A DNA stretch of 47,220 nucleotides from CAZESH01 sp964514665 (GCA_964514665.1 CAZESH010000002.1:1-47220); one strand, 5' to 3'; shown: positions 23,703-32,430, counted from the stretch's first letter. The notes: generated by a model not told the origin, from the letters alone. A program made the numbers and translations.

Positions 23703-23739
23703 GCTAAACTGACGCCATTCATTTTGGGGTTGATCGCGG

Positions 23740-25668
23740 TTAATGCTGCCTTTCGATTTTTTGCCTTTCGATTTCCTCGGCCAGTTCATTCAAATAGGTC
23801 CAACGATCCATCAGCGCTTCCAGCTTTTGTTCAAGCTCCTGCCGCTCGCTGGTCAAGGCCTGCAGCTTTTCAAAATCGCTGCCGGCGCTGTTGATCGCCT
23901 CGTTGATTTTCTCAAGCTGCGCCTCGGCCTCGGCGATCCGCTCGTCGATTTGGGCAAATTCCTGCTGTTCCTTATAGGAAAACCTCAAGCCCCTGTTTTT
24001 TCTGTCCGCATCCGGGTCTTGCGTTTTTTCCGTCTTGCCGCGCTTCTCTTCTTCCTCGGTAGGATCGCCGTGCTGCTTGCGATATTCCTGATAATCGGCA
24101 TAATTTCCGACATGATGGCGAATCGATCCCTGCCCTTCAAAGGCCAGGATCGAATCCGCGACGCGATCCAAAAAGTAACGGTCATGGGAGACGGCGATTA
24201 CTGCTCCGGCAAAATCGTCCAAGTAGCTTTCCAGAACGGTCAGACTTTGAATGTCCAAGTCGTTGGTCGGTTCGTCCAGCAGCAGCACATTCGGGCCTTC
24301 CATCAAAATGCGCAGCAGGAACAGCCTGCGTTTCTCCCCGCCGGAAAGCTTGCCGACAGGGGACCACTGCAGCTCTCCCGGAAACAGGAAGCGTTCCAGC
24401 ATTTGCGCTGCGCTGATTGTGGAGCCGTCGGCCGTTTTGATCTGTTCCGCGCCTTCCTTGACATAGTCGATCACGCGCTGCGATGCATCCATTTCGGAGG
24501 CTTCTTGGGAGAAATAGCCGATTTTTACGGTTGAGCCGATTTCGACCGTTCCGGCATCCGGTTGAATCAGTCCGGCAATCATGTTCAGCAGCGTCGATTT
24601 GCCGCTGCCGTTCGGGCCGATCACGCCGATGCGGTCGCCGCGCTGCACAATATAGCTGAAATTGCGGATGATCGTGCGGCCTTCGAAGGTTTTGCCGATA
24701 TAATTCAATTCTATTCCTTTTTTACCCAATCGGCTGCCGGCAAGCGAAATATCCAACTCGTCGGCAAGAGCGGCGGGTTTGTCCCGCTTGAGCTGTTCAA
24801 AACGCTCGATCCGCGCCTTCTGTTTGGTTGAGCGGGCTCTGGCGCCGCGGCGGATCCAGGCCAATTCAGAACGAAACAAATTGGCTTTTTTTCTTTCGGA
24901 GGCTTGGCTCTGCTCCAGCCTTTCCGCTTTTTTCTCCAAAAACAGGCTGTAATTTCCCTCATACCCATAAAGCGTTCCCTGATCAAGCTCGATAATCCGA
25001 TTGACCACGCGGTCGAGAAAGTAGCGGTCATGGGTGATCATCAGCAGTGCGGTTTTCGTGCGGTTCAAGTATTGTTCGATCCAGTCGATCGCATCGGTGT
25101 CCAGATGGTTGGTCGGTTCGTCGAGGATCAGCAGGTCGGCCGGTTGGATCAGCACACCGGCAAGCAGGACGCGCTTGCGCTGTCCACCGGAAAGCTCGCC
25201 CATCTTCATGGCGAGTAGTTCGATCCCGAGCTTGAACAGCATTTTTTTCGCTTCCGTTTCCAGCTGCCAGGCATTTTCAGCCTCCAGCCGGGTATGCAGT
25301 TCCGTTAATTGCTGCTGCAGCTTTTCGTTTTCAGGCTCCGACGTTACTTGCGCGAGCTTTTGTTCGTAATCCTGCAAAAGCTGGAGCAGCTGCGCTTGTC
25401 CTTGAAAAAGCTGCTGCAGCACGGTGAGTTCCGGATCATAGTCGGGATTTTGCGGCAAATAAGCGATTCTTATGCCGTTAGCATAGGCGATTTGTCCCTC
25501 ATCCGGTGTTTCCGTTCCGGCGAGAATTTGCAGCAGCGTCGTTTTTCCCGTGCCGTTGATTCCGATCAAGCCAATGCGGTCCCCATCTTCCATATAAAAA
25601 TTAAGCTGCCCAAAAAGACGTTTCATTCCGTAGCTTTTGGCAAGCTGCTCAGCCGATAACAAGTGCAT
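23740..25668 (-). CDS. ABC-F family ATPase (YfmR/Uup type)
   Basis: 642-residue two-domain ABC-F protein with the C-terminal coiled coil that marks the Uup/YfmR subgroup (residues ~565-640, EQQEFAQIDERIAEAEAQLEKI...). NBD1: GINGTGKTT, LSGGQRKR, LILDEPTNHLD; NBD2: GPNGSGKST, LSGGEKRR, LLLDEPTNDLD; the linker has FRSELAWIRRGARARSTKQKAR. Bacillus YfmR acts with EF-P to resolve ribosome stalls at proline or Asp-Pro motifs; this is family knowledge and inferred here. The start ATG 25668 has GAGGAGA upstream. Single gene, divergent from the AraC regulator. Confidence 0.9.
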   Translation of the reverse strand: MHLLSAEQLAKSYGMKRLFGQLNFYMEDGDRIGLIGINGTGKTTLLQILAGTETPDEGQIAYANGIRIAYLPQNPDYDPELTVLQQLFQGQAQLLQLLQDYEQKLAQVTSEPENEKLQQQLTELHTRLEAENAWQLETEAKKMLFKLGIELLAMKMGELSGGQRKRVLLAGVLIQPADLLILDEPTNHLDTDAIDWIEQYLNRTKTALLMITHDRYFLDRVVNRIIELDQGTLYGYEGNYSLFLEKKAERLEQSQASERKKANLFRSELAWIRRGARARSTKQKARIERFEQLKRDKPAALADELDISLAGSRLGKKGIELNYIGKTFEGRTIIRNFSYIVQRGDRIGVIGPNGSGKSTLLNMIAGLIQPDAGTVEIGSTVKIGYFSQEASEMDASQRVIDYVKEGAEQIKTADGSTISAAQMLERFLFPGELQWSPVGKLSGGEKRRLFLLRILMEGPNVLLLDEPTNDLDIQSLTVLESYLDDFAGAVIAVSHDRYFLDRVADSILAFEGQGSIRHHVGNYADYQEYRKQHGDPTEEEEKRGKTEKTQDPDADRKNRGLRFSYKEQQEFAQIDERIAEAEAQLEKINEAINSAGSDFEKLQALTSERQELEQKLEALMDRWTYLNELAEEIERQKIERQH

Positions 25669-25823
25669 ACAGTGCAGGTCTCCTCAGCATGTTTTTCTCC
25701 AAGCATAGCACATTCTTTGCTGCAACTGAATGCATAGAAGGCGAAAATTCAAATCCGCCGTTGCTCTCGCCGTTTGCGTCCGCTAAGATGAAGGCAGTAA
25801 AGCATTTCGTGCGGGAGGGCAAT

Positions 25824-26693
25824 ATGGACCGGGACAGTCTTTATCACAGCCGTCTGCAGACAGGGGATTACCATCCTCACGTCGTTTATTATTATTTTAA
25901 GCAGTGGGACGGCTTTTTCATGCCTTTTCACGTGCATAATCATATCGAGATCATGTATGTGATTTCAGGCCGCTGCATGGTCGAGACGAAGACGGAGACA
26001 TTCTGGCTGAAAAAAGGCGATTTTATTTTTCTGGACGCCAATGTAGACCATCGGCTGGAGGTTGAGAAGGATGAGCCTTGCCGGATGCTGAACGTCGAGT
26101 TTGAATTTGCGGAGCGGCAGGGGGTATTACCCTCCATCAGGCAGCTGAGCATGGAAAGTCCGCTGCTTTCCCGTTTTTTTGAGCTGCAAAGGCCATATAT
26201 TGTATTGAAAGACCCGAATGAGGTCTACCAGGCACTGAAGAGTCTGGTTTTGGAGCTGGACAAACCGCGGATGGAAAATCGGCTGATGGTCGATTTGCTG
26301 CTCATGCAGCTGCTGCTCCGGATCGCCGGGCTTGCACTTGCGACGTCGGAGAGCGGGCAGCCTTCGGGAAATGTATACGTCGAGCAGGCATCTGCATTTA
26401 TCCGCACCCACTATGACTGCAACATCCAAATCAAGGATATTGCAGCTGCCGTGAACCTGCATCCCGCTTATCTGCAGCGCATTTTCAAAAATGCGACGGG
26501 CAGCACCGTGATGGAATTCCTTACCTCGATCAGACTGGAAAAAGCGAAAATGCTGCTGCTTGAAACGGACATTCCGGCGATCGAAATTCCCGATTATGTG
26601 GGAATCAACAGCCGTCAATACTTCAGCGCGCTGTTTAAAAAGCATACCGGGAAATCGCCGAGTCATTTCAGGAAAGCTTTTGAAAAAAGTTAG
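25824..26693 (+). CDS. AraC family transcriptional regulator
   Basis: 289-residue regulator. The N-terminal cupin (MPFHVHNHIEIMYVISGRC with metal/sugar-binding His pattern) binds a ligand; the C-terminal 100 residues are the two helix-turn-helix AraC domain (IQIKDIAAAVNLHPAYLQRIFKNATG and the IEIPDYVGINSRQYFSALFKKHTGKSPSHFRK signature). ATG 25824 follows GGGAGGGC. It lies upstream of, and in the same direction as, the GH4 glycosidase with a 109-base gap holding a weak promoter, so it is probably the activator of that gene in response to an alpha-galactoside. The HHxH cupin core suggests sugar binding but not its identity. Confidence 0.9.
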   Translation: MDRDSLYHSRLQTGDYHPHVVYYYFKQWDGFFMPFHVHNHIEIMYVISGRCMVETKTETFWLKKGDFIFLDANVDHRLEVEKDEPCRMLNVEFEFAERQGVLPSIRQLSMESPLLSRFFELQRPYIVLKDPNEVYQALKSLVLELDKPRMENRLMVDLLLMQLLLRIAGLALATSESGQPSGNVYVEQASAFIRTHYDCNIQIKDIAAAVNLHPAYLQRIFKNATGSTVMEFLTSIRLEKAKMLLLETDIPAIEIPDYVGINSRQYFSALFKKHTGKSPSHFRKAFEKS

Positions 26694-26730
26694 GATTTCT
26701 TACCTCATCGGCGGCAACAAGTCACGATAT

Positions 26731-26744
26731 TGATAACGCTTTCG
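26731..26744 (+). promoter_or_regulatory. cre-like CcpA site before the GH4 gene
   Basis: TGATAACGCTTTCG fits the cre consensus with two mismatches and lies where the -35 of the GH4 promoter would be. CcpA binding there would repress the gene when glucose is present. Inferred from consensus only. Confidence 0.4.
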
Positions 26745-26754
26745 CCTGCACAAT

Positions 26755-26763
26755 TGCTACAAT
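26755..26763 (+). promoter_or_regulatory. Extended -10 of the GH4 glycosidase gene
   Basis: TGCTACAAT (TGN plus TACAAT) 40 bases before the GTG start. No good -35 is visible, as expected for an activator-dependent promoter under the AraC protein. Confidence 0.4.
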
Positions 26764-26802
26764 AGGTTTTGAAAAAATCCATGGGCAAAGGGAGGATGCG
26801 CC

Positions 26803-28308
26803 GTGTCTTTTAAAATCGCTTTTATCGGAGCAGGCAGCATCGGTTTTACCAGAGGACTGTTAAGGGACCTGCTCAGCGTTGCCGAATTCCGGCAAATTGA
26901 AATTGCTTTTACGGACATCAATCCGCACAATCTGCAGATGGTGACCCGTTTGTGTCAAAGGGATATCGATGAAAACGGCTTGAACATCAAGATTTCTTCA
27001 ACATTGGACCGCAGGGAAGCGGTGCGCGATGCCAAATACGTTTTCGTCGTCGTTCGCGTCGGCGGGTTGGAGGCATTTAAGCTTGATGTAGAGATTCCGT
27101 TAAAATACGGCATCGATCAATGCGTCGGCGATACGCTCTGTGCCGGCGGCATTATGTACGGCCAGCGCGGAATCGCGGCGATGCTGGAAATCTGCAAGGA
27201 TGTGCGGGAAGCGGCTAGACCGGACGTGCTCATGCTCAATTATGCCAACCCGATGGCGATGCTGACCTGGGCCTGCAATCAATACGGCGGCGTGCGGACC
27301 ATCGGGTTATGCCACGGCGTGCAGGGCGGGCACCGGCAAATTGCCGAAGCGTTCGGGCTGCAGAAGCAGGAGGTCGACATTGTTTGTGCCGGGATCAACC
27401 ATCAGACTTGGTACATCCAGATCAAGCACAAAGGCAAGGATTTGACAGGCAAGCTGCTGGATGCGATGGAAAATCATCCGGAATTCAGCAAAACGGAGAA
27501 GGTCCGTATCGACATGCTGCGCCGTTTCGGTTATTACAGCACGGAATCCAACGGACATTTAAGCGAATACGTGCCTTGGTACCGCAAGCGGAGGGAGGAA
27601 ATCCGCGAATGGATCGATCTCGGAAGCTGGATCAACGGGGAAACCGGCGGCTACCTGCGGGTTTGCACGGAGGGGCGGAATTGGTTCGAGGAGGATTTTC
27701 CCAACTGGATGACGGAACCCGCATTCAAGTACGCCGGAGAAAACCGCAGCGAGGAGCACGGTTCCTACATCATTGAAGGATTGGAAACGGGCAGGGTGTA
27801 CCGCGGGCATTTCAACGTGGTCAACAACGGGATCATTTCCAATCTGCCCGACGATTGCGTCATCGAAGCGCCGGGGTATGTCGACGCCAACGGCATCAAC
27901 ATGCCGACGGTCGGCGATTTGCCGCTTGGCTGCGCCGCCGTCTGCAATGCCAGCATCTCCGTGCAGCGGCTGGCGGTGGAGGCAGCGGTCAGCGGAAACG
28001 ATCAATTGCTGCGCCAAGCGATGATGATGGACCCGCTCACGGGCGCGGTTTGCAATCCGCAGGAAATTTGGCAAATGGCCGACGAAATGCTGGCTGCACA
28101 GGAGGCATGGCTTCCGCAATACGGGACTGCGATTGGCGAAGCAAAGAAGCGGTTGGCTTCCGGTAAGCTCATTGCGACGAAAAATTACGCTGGCGCGGCC
28201 CGTTTGCAGGTGAAAACGGTGGAAGAAATGCGAATGAACAGGGAAGCAGCCAACCAAAACGCCGGGGAAGCGGATAAAGCGAAGGAACGCCCGGCAGAAG
28301 CGAAGTAA
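26803..28308 (+). CDS. GH4 alpha-galactosidase/alpha-glucosidase (MelA-like)
   Basis: 501-residue cytosolic glycosidase using NAD and a divalent metal. The N-terminal Rossmann loop is IGAGSIGFTRG (8-18); the metal site includes Cys170-His171 in LCHGVQG and His200 in GINHQTW; NYANPMAM (146-153) is another family signature. GH4 enzymes cleave by an oxidation-elimination route; MelA members act on melibiose and raffinose. GTG 26803 has GGGAGGATG upstream. The C-terminal ~25 residues (QNAGEADKAKERPAEAK) are a low-complexity tail. It is probably controlled by the upstream AraC gene and a cre site. No transporter lies beside it, so sugar uptake must be encoded elsewhere. Confidence 0.9.
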   Translation: MSFKIAFIGAGSIGFTRGLLRDLLSVAEFRQIEIAFTDINPHNLQMVTRLCQRDIDENGLNIKISSTLDRREAVRDAKYVFVVVRVGGLEAFKLDVEIPLKYGIDQCVGDTLCAGGIMYGQRGIAAMLEICKDVREAARPDVLMLNYANPMAMLTWACNQYGGVRTIGLCHGVQGGHRQIAEAFGLQKQEVDIVCAGINHQTWYIQIKHKGKDLTGKLLDAMENHPEFSKTEKVRIDMLRRFGYYSTESNGHLSEYVPWYRKRREEIREWIDLGSWINGETGGYLRVCTEGRNWFEEDFPNWMTEPAFKYAGENRSEEHGSYIIEGLETGRVYRGHFNVVNNGIISNLPDDCVIEAPGYVDANGINMPTVGDLPLGCAAVCNASISVQRLAVEAAVSGNDQLLRQAMMMDPLTGAVCNPQEIWQMADEMLAAQEAWLPQYGTAIGEAKKRLASGKLIATKNYAGAARLQVKTVEEMRMNREAANQNAGEADKAKERPAEAK

Positions 28309-28364
28309 TCCAGCTTGGGCGGGAACTGCCTGCCGGTATTTCCGGGACGTGCATTTGCAAAACG

Positions 28365-28415
28365 AAAAAGATCGCCTCATTGGGCCGGGCTTGGCCAATG
28401 ATTGGCGATCTTTTT
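28365..28415. terminator. Strong bidirectional terminator
   Basis: AAAAAGATCGCC (28365-28376) pairs with GGCGATCTTTTT (28404-28415); a second 7-bp stem TCATTGG/CCAATGA lies within. It serves the GH4 gene and the decayed minus-strand gene beyond it. Confidence 0.85.
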
Positions 28416-28422
28416 ACGGATT

Positions 28423-28703
28423 TTATTTGATCATAATTGATATTTCCGTTTTTATTGCTTCGCCGGTCTTCTGTGGTCCCCATGAAAACTGCGCATGGAC
28501 TCCAATCTTGTATTTTCCGGGGGGAAGTTTCTCAGGTCCGTTCCTTCCTGCAGACACAGATCCGCTATTCACCCATATTAGGACCTAATTGGACGAATAC
28601 GAAGCCATTAGCGGATTCTATCCAAAAGTCAGCCAACTCGGGACGATTTCTACAAAATAGCTGTCTGTGTTCGTTGCCCCGTCTAGGTTCAGCGAATATT
28701 TAC
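28423..28703 (-). pseudogene. Remnant of a minus-strand gene with frame breaks
   Basis: Read on the minus strand, one frame encodes NLDGATNTDSYFVEIVPS then a stop; the +1 frame carries WIESANGFVFVQLGPNMGE; the first frame resumes as GSVSAGRNGPEKLPPGKYKI...VHAQFSWGPQ and ends EISIMIK-stop at 28423, eight bases before a shared terminator. The pieces look like one former C-terminal beta-rich region interrupted by at least two frame changes. No start codon or upstream gene is left. I do not recognise the family. It could also be a sequencing-error artefact. Confidence 0.5.
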
Positions 28704-28810
28704 ATGGAGTTATTTACTTGCAAACCAAAAGAATGCCCTTGATATTCATCGGCTGTTTGATAAACTAATAGAAGTATGTCAAGTATAAGATAAAGGCGGT
28801 AATTACAAGA

Positions 28811-30421
28811 ATGATAAGTACGGATCATGTGACTTTACGCTACGGCAGCCGCGCGCTGTTCGAGGATGTCAACATCAAATTTACGCCGGGCAACTGCTAC
28901 GGCTTGATCGGAGCCAACGGTGCCGGTAAATCGACCTTTCTAAAAATATTGTCCGGTGAAATCGAACCGAACTCCGGTTATGTGAATATTACGCCCGGCG
29001 AGCGAATTGCCGTATTGAAGCAAAACCATTTCGAATATGACGAGTATCCGGTTTTGGAAACGGTCATTATGGGGCACACAAAGCTCTATTCGATCATGAA
29101 AGAAAAGGATGCCATCTACGCCAAAACCGAGTTTACCGATGAAGACGGGATGAAAGCGGCTGAATTGGAAGGCGAATTTGCCGAGCTGAACGGCTGGGAC
29201 GCGGAACCGGAGGCGGCAGAATTGCTGATCGGGCTGGGCATTGCCAAACCGCTGCATGAGCAGAAAATGGGTGAGCTGAGCGGCAATGATAAGGTCAGGG
29301 TTTTGCTGGCCCAGGCTTTGTTCGGAAATCCGAACATTCTGCTGCTCGATGAACCGACCAACCATCTGGACTTGGAATCGATCGCCTGGCTGGAAAACTT
29401 TCTCGGCAAGTTCGAGGGAACAGTCATCGTGGTCTCGCATGACCGGCACTTTCTCAACCAGGTGTGCACGCACATCGCCGATATCGATTTTGGCAAAATC
29501 CAGCTGTTTGTCGGCAACTATGACTTTTGGTATGAATCCAGCCAGCTTGCCATGACTTTGCAGCGGGAGTCGAACAAACGGGTCGACGAAAAGCGCAAGG
29601 AGCTGGAGGAATTTATCCGCCGTTTCAGCGCGAACGCGTCAAAATCGAAGCAGGCGACCTCGCGCAAGAAGCTGCTGGAAAAGCTGACGCTTGAGGATAT
29701 CAAGCCGTCCAGCCGCAAATATCCGTATATCAATTTCAAATCCGATCGCGAAGCGGGCAAGCAGCTGCTGTCGATTCAGCAGCTGTCGAAAAGCATTGAA
29801 GGGGAGCCTTTGCTGAACGAGCTTACGCTGATGATCAACAAAGGGGACAAAATCGCCTTTGTCGGTCCGAACGGTGCGGTCAAAACCTTGTTGTTCCAGA
29901 TCTTGATGGGAGAGGTTGAACCCGATTCGGGCAGCTATTCATGGGGCATCACGACGACAACGGCCTATTTCCCCAAGGATAATTCGGCTTATTTTGACAG
30001 CGATTTGAATTTGATCGATTGGCTGCGCCAGTATTCCAAGGACCAGGACGAATCGTTTATCCGCGGTTTTCTGGGCAGGATGCTGTTCTCCGGGGAGGAG
30101 GCGCTGAAAAAGTGCAATGTGCTGTCCGGGGGAGAACGGGTACGCTGCATGCTGGCGAAAATGATGCTGACCGCGCCGAACGTGCTGATCTTGGACGAAC
30201 CGACCAACCATTTGGATTTGGAATCGATCACTGCGCTCAACAACGGCTTGATGCAATTTGACGGCACGATCTTGTTCACTTCCCACGACCATCAGTTTGT
30301 GCAAACCGTGGCCAATCGGATCATCGAGATTGCGCCCGGCGGTGTATTCGATAAGGTGACAACCTTTGATGAATACTTGGAGAATAAGGACGTTATCCAA
30401 TTCAGAAATGCGATGTATTGA
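28811..30421 (+). CDS. ABC-F family ATPase (YkpA/YbiT type) with degenerate second P-loop
   Basis: 536-residue ABC-F protein, with NBD1 Walker A GANGAGKST (34-42) and a normal Walker B LLLDEPTNHLD. Two sites depart from consensus: NBD1's signature is LSGND (156-160) instead of LSGGQ, and NBD2's Walker A reads GPNGAVKTL (352-360) with Val357 where Gly is expected. NBD2's signature LSGGERVR and Walker B LILDEPTNHLD are intact. Overall sequence matches Bacillus YkpA, for which I recall a degenerate second P-loop as well. It is a soluble translation factor binding the ribosome; one ATPase site may not turn over. Start ATG 28811 with AAGGCGGT upstream. Confidence 0.9.
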   Translation: MISTDHVTLRYGSRALFEDVNIKFTPGNCYGLIGANGAGKSTFLKILSGEIEPNSGYVNITPGERIAVLKQNHFEYDEYPVLETVIMGHTKLYSIMKEKDAIYAKTEFTDEDGMKAAELEGEFAELNGWDAEPEAAELLIGLGIAKPLHEQKMGELSGNDKVRVLLAQALFGNPNILLLDEPTNHLDLESIAWLENFLGKFEGTVIVVSHDRHFLNQVCTHIADIDFGKIQLFVGNYDFWYESSQLAMTLQRESNKRVDEKRKELEEFIRRFSANASKSKQATSRKKLLEKLTLEDIKPSSRKYPYINFKSDREAGKQLLSIQQLSKSIEGEPLLNELTLMINKGDKIAFVGPNGAVKTLLFQILMGEVEPDSGSYSWGITTTTAYFPKDNSAYFDSDLNLIDWLRQYSKDQDESFIRGFLGRMLFSGEEALKKCNVLSGGERVRCMLAKMMLTAPNVLILDEPTNHLDLESITALNNGLMQFDGTILFTSHDHQFVQTVANRIIEIAPGGVFDKVTTFDEYLENKDVIQFRNAMY

Positions 30422-30443
30422 TATTGCAAAAATGCCTGCAGAA

Positions 30444-30491
30444 AAAAGAAACAGCCGCTCGCAAGTGACGTGCAGAGCGGCTGTTTCTTTT
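30444..30491. terminator. Bidirectional terminator
   Basis: AAAAGAAACAGCCGCTC (30444-30460) pairs perfectly with GAGCGGCTGTTTCTTTT (30475-30491), a 17-bp stem between two convergent genes. Confidence 0.85.
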
Positions 30492-30506
30492 GCAGCGCAG
30501 CGGAAA

Positions 30507-31064
30507 TCAAGCTTTGACAAGCGCGAGGAATTCCCGCATAAAACCGGGCAGATCCGGCCAAGCATGCCCCGAAACGAGCTTGCCGTCCACATGCAAAGTA
30601 TCTTTGGCATAGGTCGCGCCCAAAGACTCTACATCAAGCTTGCAGGCCGTATAAGCGGTCATCGTACGGCCGTTGAAATAGTCATTGTTCTTCAAGGCGT
30701 TCAGCACCAGCACGGCATGGCAGATTGCCCCGACAGGTTTGCCTGTTTCGAAAAAATGGCCGACGATGCGGGGAATGTTCTGATCTCCGCGAATATATTC
30801 GGGGGCCCGTCCGCCGGGAATGATCAAGCCGTCGAACTGCTCGGGCTGAACATCGGCAAAGGCGATATGGGACTCCAATTGATAGCCCGGTTTTTCCGTA
30901 TATGTATCCCAGCCTTCAAAGTCGTGAACGACGGTATGCAGCACTTTTTTGCTGGGGGAGGCGATCACCGCTTCATAGCCTTCTTCAAGCACACGGAAAT
31001 ACGGATAGTACACTTCCAAAGCTTCGACTGCGTCGCCTGTGATCAACAAAATCTTTTTGGACAC
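30507..31064 (-). CDS. DJ-1/PfpI family protein
   Basis: 185-residue cysteine-dependent hydrolase or chaperone-like protein. The nucleophile is Cys115 followed by His116 (VGAICHAV), and Glu14 (DAVEALE) is the conserved acidic residue that activates the cysteine. IIPGGRAPEYIRG is the oxyanion segment. PfpI/DJ-1 members act as glyoxalase-like deglycases or amidases in carbonyl stress; which one is unclear. GTG 31064 follows AAGGAGCG. It is divergent from the luciferase-like oxidoreductase gene. Confidence 0.87.
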   Translation of the reverse strand: MSKKILLITGDAVEALEVYYPYFRVLEEGYEAVIASPSKKVLHTVVHDFEGWDTYTEKPGYQLESHIAFADVQPEQFDGLIIPGGRAPEYIRGDQNIPRIVGHFFETGKPVGAICHAVLVLNALKNNDYFNGRTMTAYTACKLDVESLGATYAKDTLHVDGKLVSGHAWPDLPGFMREFLALVKA

Positions 31065-31153
31065 TGGATTCCACGCTCCTTAATGGAAAATACTTGCTTT
31101 CTTTATTGTGATGCTATTCCTGTTTTCTGTAAAGAGGGGGAAAATGCGGAATT

Positions 31154-31181
31154 TTGTCATTCTCGAACCATGCTGTAATAT
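31154..31181 (+). promoter_or_regulatory. Promoter of the LLM oxidoreductase gene
   Basis: TTGTCA (31154-31159) and TAATAT (31176-31181) are 16 bases apart, 35 bases before the start codon. Confidence 0.5.
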
Positions 31182-31216
31182 ACAGATATACATTTATCAG
31201 GAAAGAAGCGAGCGAT

Positions 31217-32158
31217 ATGGACAATCTTCAACTGAGCGTATTGGATTTGGTGCCGATATTCGCCGGCGCCGATGCACAAAAGGCGCTAAGCGAAGCGGTG
31301 CGTCTGGCGCAAAGCGCAGAGCGTCTGGGCTATACTCGTTACTGGGTTCCCGAGCATCATGATATGAAAGCTCTGGCATCGGCTTGTCCCGAGGTGCTGC
31401 TTGCCCATATCGGCGCCCATACGCGGACGATTCGCATCGGCTCGGGAGCGGTGCTGCTGCCGCACTATAAACCGCTGAAGGTGGCAGAAGCGTTTCATTT
31501 GCTGGCCACCCTCTATCCCGATCGCATCGATCTCGGAATCGGCCGTGCTCCCGGGGGGTCGGCGCATGCCTCCATGGCGCTGAATGATTATTTGCAGCAG
31601 GTGCGGCAATTTCCCGAAGCGCTTCATGATTTGGTGGAACTGCTCGGCGATCAATATCGGGTTGCCGGCCAATCCGTCTCGGCTTGGCCGGTCCCGTCTG
31701 TCCCTCCGCAGCTGTGGATGCTGGGGACGAATGTCAAAGGCGCGCAGTATGCTGCTGAATACGGTACCGGTTATGTGTTCGGGCAGTTTATGAGCGACGG
31801 GGACGGGAAGGCAATTATCGACGACTATCGCCGAAACTTTCGGACTTCCGCCCTGCAGCAGCTCCCAAAATCGATTGTTGCGGTCGGCGCAGTATGCGCA
31901 GAAACGCAAGCGGAAGCGGAACAATTGGCGGAAGGCGTAAAAGGATTTATATCTGGCAATGCGGATCCAAAACGGCAAACGTCCCCGCAAAAACGTATGA
32001 TCACGGGAGACCCGCGGCAGATTAAAGTGCAGCTGATGGAAATTCAAGCCTATTACGGAGTTGATGAAATCATGCTCGTCAGCATGATTCCCGATTACGA
32101 TAAACGGATTCGCTCCTATGAACTGATTGCGGAGGCCGTCCTGCACGGAGGAAGTTAA
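31217..32158 (+). CDS. Luciferase-like flavin-dependent monooxygenase (MsnO8/YceB type)
   Basis: 313-residue soluble TIM-barrel enzyme that uses FMNH2 and oxygen. LSVLDLVPIFAG at the start, RYWVPEHHDM, IGSGAVLLPHYKPLKVAE and DLGIGRAPGGS are the conserved segments of the LLM class subgroup with B. subtilis YceB; the last is a phosphate-binding loop. ATG 31217 was chosen over a TTG at 31154 since the family begins near LQLSVLD and GGAAAG lies upstream. It is a single gene with its own promoter. The organic substrate is unknown (family members oxidise sulfonates, long-chain alkanes and others). Confidence 0.85.
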   Translation: MDNLQLSVLDLVPIFAGADAQKALSEAVRLAQSAERLGYTRYWVPEHHDMKALASACPEVLLAHIGAHTRTIRIGSGAVLLPHYKPLKVAEAFHLLATLYPDRIDLGIGRAPGGSAHASMALNDYLQQVRQFPEALHDLVELLGDQYRVAGQSVSAWPVPSVPPQLWMLGTNVKGAQYAAEYGTGYVFGQFMSDGDGKAIIDDYRRNFRTSALQQLPKSIVAVGAVCAETQAEAEQLAEGVKGFISGNADPKRQTSPQKRMITGDPRQIKVQLMEIQAYYGVDEIMLVSMIPDYDKRIRSYELIAEAVLHGGS

Positions 32159-32186
32159 GCCTAACGTTTTGGGCATAACGAGAAAG

Positions 32187-32209
32187 ACCGCCAAAAGAAA
32201 ATTGGCGGT
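32187..32209. terminator. Hairpin after the LLM gene
   Basis: ACCGCCAA/TTGGCGGT, 8-bp stem with 7-base loop, 29 bases past the stop. No T-run on the plus side, so it may be only an attenuator or 3' stabiliser. Confidence 0.4.
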
Positions 32210-32238
32210 CCGATATGCGTAAATGGGCATTTCCTGGC

Positions 32239-32430
32239 AGTTCCCGCGCCAGTCTGTTGCTGCAAAATGCAGAGAAAACGACCCCCAGCGCGAATTTCAC
32301 CGGCCGTTCCTGCATAAATGCAGGTAAATCAGCCCGAAAGGTGAATTTCACCGAGCGTTAATGCAGATTCTTGCAGGTACGCTCCGCCCATCCCGCTGAA
32401 TGGCCTGATTTACCTGCATTTTTGCAACGG
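32239..32430. repeat. ~50-base intergenic repeat array with an inverted unit
   Basis: Three direct units at a period near 50 bases each contain TGCA-x4 to 6-TGCA (starts 32261, 32311, 32362); units 2 and 3 also share GAATTTCACCG (32292 and 32343). A further inverted copy, CTGATTTACCTGCATTT (32405-32421), is the exact reverse complement of AAATGCAGGTAAATCAG (32316-32332). The 345-base gap 32159-32503 has no gene. The pattern fits the dispersed palindromic repeats of Paenibacillus intergenic DNA. Confidence 0.65.

Noticed and set aside
28349..28588. 79-codon plus frame through the terminator
   Set aside because: It runs through a strong terminator hairpin and is antisense to the better-looking minus remnant.
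31286..32230. 314-codon minus frame opposite the LLM oxidoreductase
   Set aside because: No conserved motif; the plus frame has all family segments.
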